From assembly GCA_017394475.1 (NCBI GenBank), contig JAFPYQ010000228.1, forward strand, positions 1 to 5,303: a stretch of DNA of 5,303 nt, read 5' to 3'. The stretch's first letter is position 1. The number at the start of each line of letters is the position of its first letter. This document shows positions 1 through 5,302 of the stretch, one piece after another. The translations under genes were made by a program, and so were the position numbers. The notes beneath the pieces are model-generated. The model made no database searches, was not told the DNA's origin, and was given only the letters and a program-made list of their open reading frames with translations. Origin of the DNA: Oscillospiraceae bacterium (GTDB taxonomy: Bacteria > Bacillota > Clostridia > Oscillospirales > Ruminococcaceae).

Positions 1-96
1 CAATCCACGTTCGTGGGAGCGCAGTTTCCGCACTAATACGCCCATCCTGATCAGGGAGATCTTTGACAAAACCTTATTTGATCAGTGTTTCCATAG
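1..96. other. Window edge, unresolved; possible end of a plus-strand gene
   Basis: No gene can be assigned with confidence. A plus-strand gene entering from the left would end at TAA 34-36 (tail QSTFVGAQFPH) or TGA 48-50 (tail IHVRGSAVSALIRPS), and the rightward terminator that follows favours one of these. Alternatively, a minus-strand ATG at 45 opens leftward as MGVLVRKLRSHERGL to the window edge, but it has no convincing ribosome binding site. A perfect 10-base palindrome, CCTGATCAGG, lies at 46-55. The fragments are too short for homology. Confidence 0.3.
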
Positions 97-152
97 AAAT
101 AGCCGTACAGATAACAGCGCAGGATCACGCAGTTACTGTGCGGCTATTTTTT
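97..152 (+). terminator. Rho-independent terminator for an upstream plus-strand gene
   Basis: AAATAGCCG (97-105) pairs with CGGCTATTT (141-149). The helix continues through a U-G pair, ACAG/CTGT and TAAC/GTTA with one bulged A. It is followed directly by six T residues (147-152). This is a textbook intrinsic terminator read rightward. On the minus side the flank is TATTTCTATGG, so it could also weakly stop transcripts from the gene that ends at 287. Confidence 0.8.
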
Positions 153-199
153 GGGGGGACGTTTTTTTACAGCCCCATTAGTTTCAGTTAAGGATGTAT

Positions 200-226
200 G
201 TCTTCTCTGCCTGCGGCGGGGAAGAC
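200..226. other. 12-bp hairpin with a TGC triloop, 3' of the cell-wall protein gene
   Basis: Positions 200-211 pair continuously with 215-226 (GTCTTC/GAAGAC, then TCT/GGG with two G-U wobbles on the plus strand, then GCC/GGC) around a three-base loop. It starts 61 bases beyond the stop of the minus-strand gene. Neither side has a U-tract directly after the stem, so it is not a standard intrinsic terminator. It may be a 3'-end stabilising or processing structure of that mRNA. Confidence 0.4.
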
Positions 227-286
227 TTGCGGAACAAAAACATAAAAAATATACTATCAGGGTTTATTCAGCGTTTTCTAAAATTA

Positions 287-1177
287 TCAGAAAAAGCTTT
301 CCATCAGACCCTGCAGCATATCGGGATCAAATCCCAAAAGATCCAGGTCGGAGAAGTCAAGATCGGCTATGTACCCTGCCACAAGAGCTTCGAGCTCCTT
401 GTAGGTGTCCTTGTCAAAAAGGGGAGCAAATTCGGGACCATAATATGTCACCGTGGTATCACCGTCGAGATTTTCAAGGGTGATGTACTCCTCACCGTCA
501 TAGAAGATATAGAATGCCTTATCCCCTATCTTCGTTTTCTTGATACACTTGCATCCGGATGCTTTGAGCAGCTTGAGGGAATGATCCATAGAACGCCCTG
601 CAGAGGTGGATCTTACGCACAGGATGAGCCCGCCGTCGGCATCAAAGAAATATATGGTATTGCGGGCATCGTCACCTGTCATTATCATATTGCCCGTTTC
701 GGCGAAGGAATCTTTTTTGAGCTGTTTCTTCACATCGTTCTTTGTCATGCCCCATTCGAGCTGTATCTGCTGATCGGTGGTGATGATGCTGCCGTCATCC
801 CTGAAATCAAACTCCTTGCCGCCAAGCTCCAGATGACCCGTCTGCATCTTCCCGTCTTCATTGAAATAATAGTATTTTCCGTTCAGGACACGCCAGCCCG
901 TGCGCATCTTTCCGTCCTCACCGAAGTAATAGGTATCGCCCTTTATGCGCTTGAAGCCCTTTGCCATGCTGCCGTCCTGTGTTTTGAGGAAATAATAGGT
1001 GTCCCCGTCTATCTCCCTGAAGCCTGTGACAGCGCTGCCCTCATCATCAAGATAGTAGACAGCCCCCTCGTCCTCTTTCCAGCCCTCTTCCGCGGATACA
1101 GAAGCGGTGACTGCCGATACGGATGCCGCTGCCATTACCAGACATAATGCAGCAGATATGATACGTCTTTTTTTCAT
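287..1177 (-). CDS. Secreted protein with cell-wall/choline-binding-type repeats and a C-terminal BamE-like domain
   Basis: The protein has 296 residues. ATG at 1177 is chosen because GGGAGGAG lies 7 bases upstream and it begins a classic signal peptide: MKKRR, a hydrophobic stretch to about residue 25, then SVSA before EEGW with likely cleavage near residue 29. The frame opens further upstream to 1276, but that extension crosses the promoter. Residues 32-131 hold five units of about 20 residues of the form GW-x-x-x-x-G-x-YYF-x-x-DG-x-MxTG, the pattern of choline/glucan-binding (CW_binding) repeats, which bind wall polymers or polysaccharide. The fifth unit (114-131) is degenerate. Residues 138-245 contain LEWGMTKNDVKKQL and then beta-strand-rich sequence, resembling the GMT-x-x-x-V start of BamE/SmpA-like domains; this is inference. 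The acidic tail ends in ESFF. No catalytic motif is visible, so it is probably a surface-attached protein of unknown binding target. Confidence is high for the gene and the repeats, low for the C-terminal domain. Confidence 0.9.
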   Translation of the reverse strand: MKKRRIISAALCLVMAAASVSAVTASVSAEEGWKEDEGAVYYLDDEGSAVTGFREIDGDTYYFLKTQDGSMAKGFKRIKGDTYYFGEDGKMRTGWRVLNGKYYYFNEDGKMQTGHLELGGKEFDFRDDGSIITTDQQIQLEWGMTKNDVKKQLKKDSFAETGNMIMTGDDARNTIYFFDADGGLILCVRSTSAGRSMDHSLKLLKASGCKCIKKTKIGDKAFYIFYDGEEYITLENLDGDTTVTYYGPEFAPLFDKDTYKELEALVAGYIADLDFSDLDLLGFDPDMLQGLMESFF

Positions 1178-1184
1178 GTTCTTA

Positions 1185-1192
1185 CTCCTCCC
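1185..1192 (-). promoter_or_regulatory. Strong ribosome binding site of the cell-wall protein gene
   Basis: Read on the minus strand this is GGGAGGAG, 7 bases before the ATG at 1177. It settles the start over the in-frame upstream codons, including ATG at 1276. Confidence 0.85.
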
Positions 1193-1238
1193 GGGTCGTG
1201 TGGTTTTCCATCGGATGGCCAAAAATGACTTTATATAT

Positions 1239-1267
1239 ATAGTACAACATTCCCGATAATTTGTCAA
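1239..1267 (-). promoter_or_regulatory. Near-consensus sigma-A promoter for the minus-strand gene
   Basis: On the minus strand, TTGACA (1262-1267) is followed after exactly 17 bases by TACTAT (1239-1244), then an AT-rich ATATATAAAG stretch. Transcription would start near 1232, giving a 5' UTR of about 55 bases. That UTR includes the imperfect palindrome CCATC-G-GATGG at 1208-1218. Confidence 0.8.
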
Positions 1268-1302
1268 GAAAAACATTAACAGAATATCTATATGTGGTGA
1301 GC

Positions 1303-1328
1303 TGTCCAGTGATCAGTTGTCAGGTCAG
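1303..1328. repeat. Degenerate 7-bp tandem repeat (TGxTCAG)
   Basis: TGTCCAG, TGATCAG and TTGTCAG stand in tandem, followed by a partial GTCAG. It lies between the two divergent promoters. No function can be inferred from sequence; short tandems of this kind are often intergenic slippage products. Confidence 0.5.
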
Positions 1329-1369
1329 AGTATCGGTAAGTGCTGTAGAACGTAGGGTAAGCGCAAGCT

Positions 1370-1438
1370 AAAGTTACCGAGTCACAAAATGAGTTTTCAG
1401 CAGATAAGAGCCAACGAAGAGGGTGCAGGCTCAGCCTG
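1370..1438. repeat. 69-base intergenic repeat, copy A
   Basis: By eye it matches copy B (1469-1537) at 63 of 69 positions without gaps, and the last 30 bases are identical. It ends in CAGGC-TCA-GCCTG, a small hairpin, here followed by TTTAACTTTTTT, which makes the copy A end terminator-like on the plus strand. Open frames across the pair on both strands are low-complexity by-products of the repeat, with no ribosome binding site or domain. It is probably a dispersed non-coding repeat. Confidence 0.8.
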
Positions 1439-1468
1439 TTTAACTTTTTTGCTTTTATGGACAAAACG

Positions 1469-1537
1469 AAAGTTTCCGAGCCGCAAAATGAGTTTGCAGC
1501 AGGTAAAAGCCAACGAAGAGGGTGCAGGCTCAGCCTG
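1469..1537. repeat. 69-base intergenic repeat, copy B
   Basis: Second copy, starting 99 bases after the start of copy A with a 30-base unrelated spacer. Its terminal hairpin is slightly stronger than in copy A (GCAGGC-TCA-GCCTGC). It runs within six bases of the -35 box of the transporter promoter, so the repeat edge and the promoter may form one unit. Confidence 0.8.
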
Positions 1538-1543
1538 CCGACC

Positions 1544-1572
1544 TTGACTTTTGGGATGTTTTGGTGTATAAT
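1544..1572 (+). promoter_or_regulatory. Consensus sigma-A promoter for the leader/transporter transcript
   Basis: TTGACT (1544-1549), a 17-base spacer and a perfect TATAAT (1567-1572). The predicted start near 1579 gives an untranslated leader of about 175 bases before the transporter ATG at 1754, unusually long and filled by the leader peptide and attenuator. Confidence 0.85.
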
Positions 1573-1636
1573 TGCAGATAACGGCAGCGTTTTTGCCAAT
1601 TCGTTCAAAGTTTGCGTTCATATAAGGGGGAAGTTC

Positions 1637-1675
1637 ATGATAAAAACGACCGATAATGCTCCATGCAAAGTTTGA
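1637..1675 (+). CDS. 12-residue regulatory leader peptide (MIKTTDNAPCKV)
   Basis: ATG at 1637 has a strong site, AAGGGGG (1624-1630), six bases upstream and stops at TGA 1673-1675, 78 bases before the transporter ATG. The strong initiation signal on so short an ORF, and the placement of its last codons and stop in segment B of the attenuator, are what mark it as regulatory. Its start resembles the MVKTD leader of cat-86, where chloramphenicol stalls the ribosome. Threonines at positions 4 and 5 also fit the known preference of chloramphenicol and linezolid stalling for Ala, Ser or Thr in the penultimate position. The frame extends upstream to ATG 1457, but that would begin before the promoter and inside the repeat. 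The inducer is inferred, not shown. Confidence 0.65.
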   Translation: MIKTTDNAPCKV

Positions 1676-1722
1676 GGGAACTGCGTGGAGTACAGATGAT
1701 ACCCTCGGGCTTTGCATTTTTT
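1663..1722 (+). terminator. B:C hairpin with U-run: anti-sequestrator or intrinsic terminator
   Basis: ATGCAAAG/CTTTGCAT, three U-G pairs and GAGGG/CCCTC form a 16-bp helix followed by T1717-T1722 (the first T is also in the helix). Taken alone it looks like a terminator that would stop transcription before the transporter. However, the same T run pairs with the A-rich Shine-Dalgarno in the C:D hairpin, so it may exist for that pairing rather than for termination. Whether control is transcriptional or translational depends on this element. Confidence 0.5.
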
Positions 1723-1749
1723 GATGGTATTATATCAAAAGGAGCAAAG
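1710..1749 (+). promoter_or_regulatory. Hairpin sequestering the transporter ribosome binding site
   Basis: CTTTGC (1710-1715) pairs with GCAAAG (1744-1749). An A-A mismatch, two U-G pairs and TTTTGAT/ATCAAAA follow, around an eight-base loop (1726-1733). The Shine-Dalgarno AAGGAG (1739-1744), nine bases before ATG 1754, is wholly inside the 3' arm, so translation should be blocked when this hairpin forms. Confidence 0.7.
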
Positions 1750-1753
1750 TCAA

Positions 1754-3070
1754 ATGAAAGATCAGATAAAACCTATCAGAAGATATCTTCTTGTGTGGAG
1801 CACACAATCGCTTTCCGCACTCGGCAGCTCTATGACGAGCTATGCCCTGAGCCTCTGGCTGTACCGGAACACGGGCTCGGCCCTGAAAGCGGCGCTGCTC
1901 ACAGTCTGCTCGTATGCACCCTATGTGCTGATGAGCATATTCGCAGGCGCACTCAGCGATAAGTGGAACAAGAAACTCACTATGCTGATCTGTGACCTGT
2001 TCGCAGCAATGACCACCGTGGCAGCCTTTCTGCTGATAGAAACAGGCCGCCTCGAAGCATGGCACCTGTTCCTGATAAACGCCCTGAACGGGCTTATGAA
2101 TACGGTGCAGCAGCCTGCAAGCGAGGTTGCCGCCACCCAGCTGATACCAAAGGAATACTATCAGAAAACAGGAGCGCTGCGTTCCCTCTCCCGGTCAATG
2201 AATACGATACTGACTCCCGTGTTTGCCACCATGCTGTTCACATCCGGCGGTGTACAGGCAGTCATTGCCGTTGACCTCATCACCTTTTCAGCCGCATTTC
2301 TGGTACTGCTGCTGTTCATCCGTATACCGGAGCCCAAATGCATCACCGATGACAAGGTATCGCTCATATCATCCGTAAGATCGGGGCTTTCATGGCTCAG
2401 AGCCAACCCGCTGATACTCAGGCTGATCTTCTTTCTGTCGGGGATAAACCTCATCGCATCGGCAAACAGCGCTGCACTCACGCCTCTGATACTCTCAAAG
2501 ACCGCGGATAACGAAAGCATCCTCGGAACGGTCAATTTCTGCATCGGGGCAGCCACATTCGCAGGCAGTCTCATCGCCTCCTATGCCCGTCCCCCCAAGG
2601 ATCGCGTAAAAGCGATATGTATATCACTGTTCATCTCCATGAGCACCGAGAATTTTATACTTGCATTCGGAGATCGGCCTATAGTATGGTGTATCGGCGT
2701 GGTGCTCGGATGGCTGCTCATCCCGCTCATGGGTGCAAATTTCGATGTCGTTTTAAGAAGCTCTATACCTGCGGATATGCAGGGACGGGTCTACGCCTGC
2801 AGGAATACTCTGCAGTTTTTCACCATCCCCATAGGCGGTCTGCTGAGCGGCGCGCTCATCGACAATTTCTTTGAGCCGCTCATGTCAGTACAGAATGACC
2901 GGAGCATCCTGTGTACTGTCTTCGGCAGCGGCAAGGGCTCTGGAGCTGCCTTTCTAATGGCTGTACTCGGAGCTGCGGGTGTCGCTGTGTGTATAGTATT
3001 CACCTTACTTCTCACAAACGTAAAGGACCCGGAGCCATCCGCTCCCGCAGCCAACGGACAAAACGGATGA
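1754..3070 (+). CDS. MFS multidrug/macrolide-type efflux transporter (DHA3-like)
   Basis: The protein has 438 residues and about twelve hydrophobic segments (roughly 11-33, 44-66, 74-95, 104-125, 146-165, 168-190, 220-242, 256-276, 284-305, 309-334, 347-375 and 397-421), so it is an inner-membrane carrier. MFS motif A is present between segments 2 and 3 as GALSDKWNKK (65-74). The second half has IPADMQGRVYACRN (338-351), the GRV loop typical of the MefA-like DHA3 branch, and FEPLM plus a Gly-rich loop before the last segment. The family exports drugs by proton antiport; the substrate cannot be read from sequence. ATG 1754 is chosen over the in-frame TTG at 1712 because AAGGAG lies nine bases upstream. 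A strong promoter, leader peptide and attenuator precede it, as in inducible antibiotic resistance genes, so a ribosome-targeting drug is the best guess. A link to mef, cml or fex genes is not claimed. Confidence 0.9.
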   Translation: MKDQIKPIRRYLLVWSTQSLSALGSSMTSYALSLWLYRNTGSALKAALLTVCSYAPYVLMSIFAGALSDKWNKKLTMLICDLFAAMTTVAAFLLIETGRLEAWHLFLINALNGLMNTVQQPASEVAATQLIPKEYYQKTGALRSLSRSMNTILTPVFATMLFTSGGVQAVIAVDLITFSAAFLVLLLFIRIPEPKCITDDKVSLISSVRSGLSWLRANPLILRLIFFLSGINLIASANSAALTPLILSKTADNESILGTVNFCIGAATFAGSLIASYARPPKDRVKAICISLFISMSTENFILAFGDRPIVWCIGVVLGWLLIPLMGANFDVVLRSSIPADMQGRVYACRNTLQFFTIPIGGLLSGALIDNFFEPLMSVQNDRSILCTVFGSGKGSGAAFLMAVLGAAGVAVCIVFTLLLTNVKDPEPSAPAANGQNG

Positions 3071-3097
3071 TCATACTGCTATCGTAAATATGCAGAC

Positions 3098-3131
3098 CCC
3101 GGAAGCGTGCTTTGCAGATGCGCCTCCCGGG
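3098..3131 (+). other. GC-rich imperfect hairpin between transporter and peptidase genes
   Basis: CCC-GG (3098-3102) pairs with CC-C-GGG (3126-3131) with one bulged C, then GCG (3105-3107) pairs with CGC (3121-3123). An inner TGC-TTT-GCA can form in the loop. There is no U-tract, so termination is doubtful. It could be a processing or stability element in a transporter-peptidase transcript. Confidence 0.3.
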
Positions 3132-3141
3132 CTCATTGATG

Positions 3142-3164
3142 CAGCCCGGCATAGCCGCTGTTTT
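3142..3164 (+). terminator. Weak terminator candidate after the transporter
   Basis: CAG-[CC]-CGGC, loop ATA, GCCG-CTG, followed by TTTT at 3161-3164. The stem is only seven pairs with a two-base bulge and the U-tract is short, so read-through into the peptidase gene is likely. No convincing separate promoter with normal spacing is visible between 3071 and 3170. Confidence 0.3.
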
Positions 3165-3173
3165 GAATATAAA

Positions 3174-3179
3174 AGAGGA
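3174..3179 (+). promoter_or_regulatory. Ribosome binding site marking the intended peptidase start
   Basis: AGAGGA stands five bases before ATG 3185. No other start in the long frame (ATG 3118, ATG 3139, TTG 3163, ATG 3226) has a comparable site. This is the main evidence that 3185 is the true initiation codon even though it lies one frame away from the long reading frame. Confidence 0.7.
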
Positions 3180-3184
3180 ATATC

Positions 3185-5202
3185 ATGAAAAAGTAATCGT
3201 CTCATTACTGGCGCTTTCGGTTGTTATGGGTCTTGCAAAGCCCGTATCTGCCGATGTGCCATCTGACACATCAGTTGTGTCCGAAGATACATCAGCTGCG
3301 CCTGCGGACACATCTGCTGTGTATACCGAAACACAGACCCTCATCCATGTTTTTGACAAGGAAAAGACAGAACCCATCGACGTGCGCTTCTATGAAGGCG
3401 TCACGGAGATACCATATATACGCCTTACCGATTACTACAGCCTGCTCATGGGGAAGGAAATGGAGCTCACCGAACATGCCGGCGAGACCTTCACATTCAC
3501 ATCCGCAGCGGGCGCATCCGCGGTGATAGATACCGAAAAGGATACGCTGTATTCCGACGACTTCGACAATTTCATAAACACATCCATCAAAAAACAGGAC
3601 GATATACCCAATGTCTATATAGACGGCGCACCCTTCATCCGCGTGGCATCGGTCGAAACAGACAAGGATCCCCTGCCGGTGGAAATATATTTCGCGGATT
3701 ACTCCATAGACCTGCACGCTGATGAAAATGATATATGGCTCCCCGCCCTGACAGCATCCGACCTGTTTTCGGGAGTTACCATGCTCCAGTGCATGTATGA
3801 CGGCAGCGAGTTCCATCTTCTGGATTCCAACGGGAAATACCCCCCCTTCGGCCTGCTGGAGGATGAGGACTATATGAACAGCATTTCCGTGTTCTCAAAG
3901 GACGGCAAGAGGAGCAAAGCCCTTGCAGAGTACGGATATAACGAGTTCTGCTTTGTATATGACCACTATTTCGGCTATCCCGGCCGCGTGGAGGTGGAAA
4001 ATGAGGTGGCCGAAAAAGGCCTGGACGAGACCCTGAAGACCTATGATGATTTCACCGCACAGGCAAGGGAATGGCTCATGTCCGAGGATCCCGCAGCATA
4101 CGGCGCAGGCACGCTGATACTCTGCGAATACCTATATGACGGCGGTCATTCATCATACGAATATATGCCATACCTTTATTATCTGGTGGATGAGGACTAT
4201 AACGATAAGATAACAGAGCTCCTCGACAGCATCGGCTTTGAGTTTGACAACTATACCGAGACCGGTGACAGGGTCGCCAAGATGGGCACCCTCTCCAGGC
4301 AGAGAAATGAGGCATGGGGCGAGGATAAGCTCGTTATATCGGGTGATACCGCAGTATATTCCTTTGACAGCTTCATGTATGATGTGGATGGGTGGGATGA
4401 ATACTACAACAACGGCGGTGAGCTCCCGGACGATGCTGCAGGCGGCCTCAAAAGAGCCCTTGACGCAGCACAGGCAGACCCCAATGTGAAGTATTTCATC
4501 CTGGACATCTCCACCAACCTGGGCGGCTCGGGAGATGTAGTAGGGCTCATCTCGGCTGTTATGACGGGCAGGGCGGAAATGCTCTACACCAATATGTTAA
4601 ACGGCCAGTTCACCACCGTGACCTATGATACCGATACCGATCTGGACCGTGTTTTCGATGAAAAGGACAAGACAGGCTATGACTTCAAATTCGGCATCAT
4701 AACCAGCGATGTTTCCTTCTCCTGCGGAAATCTGCTGCCCTCTGTCGCCCATGACAACGGCATCGCACTGTTCGGCGAGCGTTCGGGCGGCGGTGCCTGC
4801 GCAGTGCTGCCGCTGAGCACCCCCGAGGGCGGCTACTACCAGATATCCTCTGCCCTGAGACTTGCAGACAAGAACGGCGAGTCCATAGACAGCGGCATTC
4901 CCGTGGATATCGACCTTGTCCGTTATGATGACAAAGGCAACGAAGACTACTCTGCATTTTACGATATCCCCACCCTGAGCCGCTCAATGGCTCAGTATTA
5001 CGGCACCACATCTTCCTTTGATGAAGTCGCAGCCGAAGAGGCATCCTCCGGCGCTGTCATCACAGAAGAAGGGGCACCTGCCGGGACACCGGCACAGACC
5101 GCTCCCGCTCCTACGGGCAACGCACCCGCTGAAACGGCTGCCGTTATAATGTTCCTTTCCGCAGCAGCAGCGGCAGGTCTGAAACTAAGCAGAAAAAAGT
5201 GA
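3185..5202 (+). CDS. Secreted S41-like serine peptidase with C-terminal anchor; start codon out of frame by one base
   Basis: ATG 3185 has a good ribosome binding site but reads ATG AAA AAG TAA. The long frame is joined by adding one A to the run at 3188-3192 or by a -1 shift, giving MKKVIVSLLALSVVMGLAKPVSA, a clean signal peptide, and a 672-residue product (numbering used here). Residues 27-46 are a DTS-repeat linker. Residues about 55-215 are beta-rich, like N-terminal domains of Firmicutes surface peptidases. The S41 core shows YLYDGGHSSY (316-325), ILDISTNLGGSG (439-450), SFSCGN (511-516, probable nucleophile Ser513) and GERSGGGA (531-538). No clear CtpA-type catalytic lysine is seen, so a Tricorn-like Ser-His arrangement using the GGHSS histidine is possible. 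A Pro/Ala/Thr linker with PAPTG (641-645), a hydrophobic segment (652-666) and KLSRKK suggest a degenerate sorting signal or membrane anchor. The frame is otherwise intact, which argues against old decay. Confidence 0.8.
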
Positions 5203-5221
5203 TACCTCCGCGACGATAAAC

Positions 5222-5251
5222 AACCGCTCCCGTGATTTATCGGGAGCGGTT
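5222..5251. terminator. Symmetric hairpin, probable bidirectional terminator
   Basis: AACCGCTCCCG (5222-5232) and CGGGAGCGGTT (5241-5251) form a perfect 11-bp stem with an eight-base loop, 19 bases after the peptidase stop. The plus side continues as CTGTCATATT and the minus side as GTTTATCG, so each U-tract is modest. CGATAAA (5214-5220) could alternatively pair with TTTATCG (5236-5242), which overlaps the loop and 3' arm. Confidence 0.75.
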
Positions 5252-5254
5252 CTG

Positions 5255-5302
5255 TCATATTACCCGGACATCCGGCATATACCATTCATCTTCTCCGCCG
5301 TG
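5255..5302 (-). CDS. Possible 3' end of a converging minus-strand gene
   Basis: Read leftward from the window edge, one frame gives HGGEDEWYMPDVRVI and then TGA (5255-5257), three bases before the symmetric hairpin. The residue mix looks protein-like, and a bidirectional terminator is typical between convergent genes. A second minus frame is also open to the edge (ending ICRMSG), so the frame is uncertain. The fragment is too short to assign a function. Confidence 0.35.
   Translation of the reverse strand, partial: HGGEDEWYMPDVRVI

Larger units (their letters stand above)
1604..1749 (+). promoter_or_regulatory. Four-segment leader-peptide attenuator controlling the MFS transporter
   Basis: Three mutually exclusive helices can be drawn. 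A:B is 1604-1617 with 1663-1676: 13 of 14 positions pair, two as G-U, with one G-G mismatch. B:C is 1663-1678 with 1702-1717: 16 continuous pairs, three of them U-G. C:D is 1710-1725 with 1734-1749: 15 of 16 pair, two as U-G. D holds the transporter Shine-Dalgarno AAGGAG. The leader ORF starts in the A:B loop and stops inside B. This is the layout of erm/cat-type ribosome-stalling attenuators. Inferred logic: a ribosome finishing the leader masks B, C:D forms and the transporter is off. A ribosome stalled early blocks A:B, B pairs with C and the Shine-Dalgarno is freed. Confidence 0.72.

Noticed and set aside
194..1147. Long plus-strand open frame (317 codons)
   Set aside because: It lies antisense to the minus-strand gene with the signal peptide, repeats, RBS and promoter. 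Its translation has no domain logic and no RBS; it is a shadow frame.
1370..1537. CRISPR-like array
   Set aside because: Only two imperfect copies of 69 bases with one 30-base spacer. The repeat is too long and diverged, and there are no cas genes in the window.
1457..1675. 72-codon frame ending at the leader-peptide stop
   Set aside because: Its ATG lies upstream of the promoter and inside the repeat region with no RBS. Only the last 12 codons, from ATG 1637 with a strong RBS, are supported.
1288..1717. Minus-strand frames across the repeat pair
   Set aside because: Their internal repetition (SLHPLRWLL and AEPAPSSLA twice) merely reflects the 69-base DNA repeat in two frames. There is no start signal, and they run against the promoter and attenuator.
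1712..1753. TTG at 1712 as transporter start
   Set aside because: It has no RBS and lies within the attenuator hairpin; ATG 1754 has AAGGAG nine bases upstream.
1573..1753. Metabolite riboswitch or T-box in the transporter leader
   Set aside because: No conserved aptamer core or T-box motif is visible. The pairings and the leader ORF fit ribosome-mediated attenuation instead.
3112..3184. In-frame upstream starts (TTG 3112, ATG 3118, ATG 3139, TTG 3163) for the peptidase
   Set aside because: None has a ribosome binding site, and each would place a polar extension (about 9 to 26 residues) ahead of the signal peptide. The RBS-linked ATG 3185 one frame away is a better explanation.
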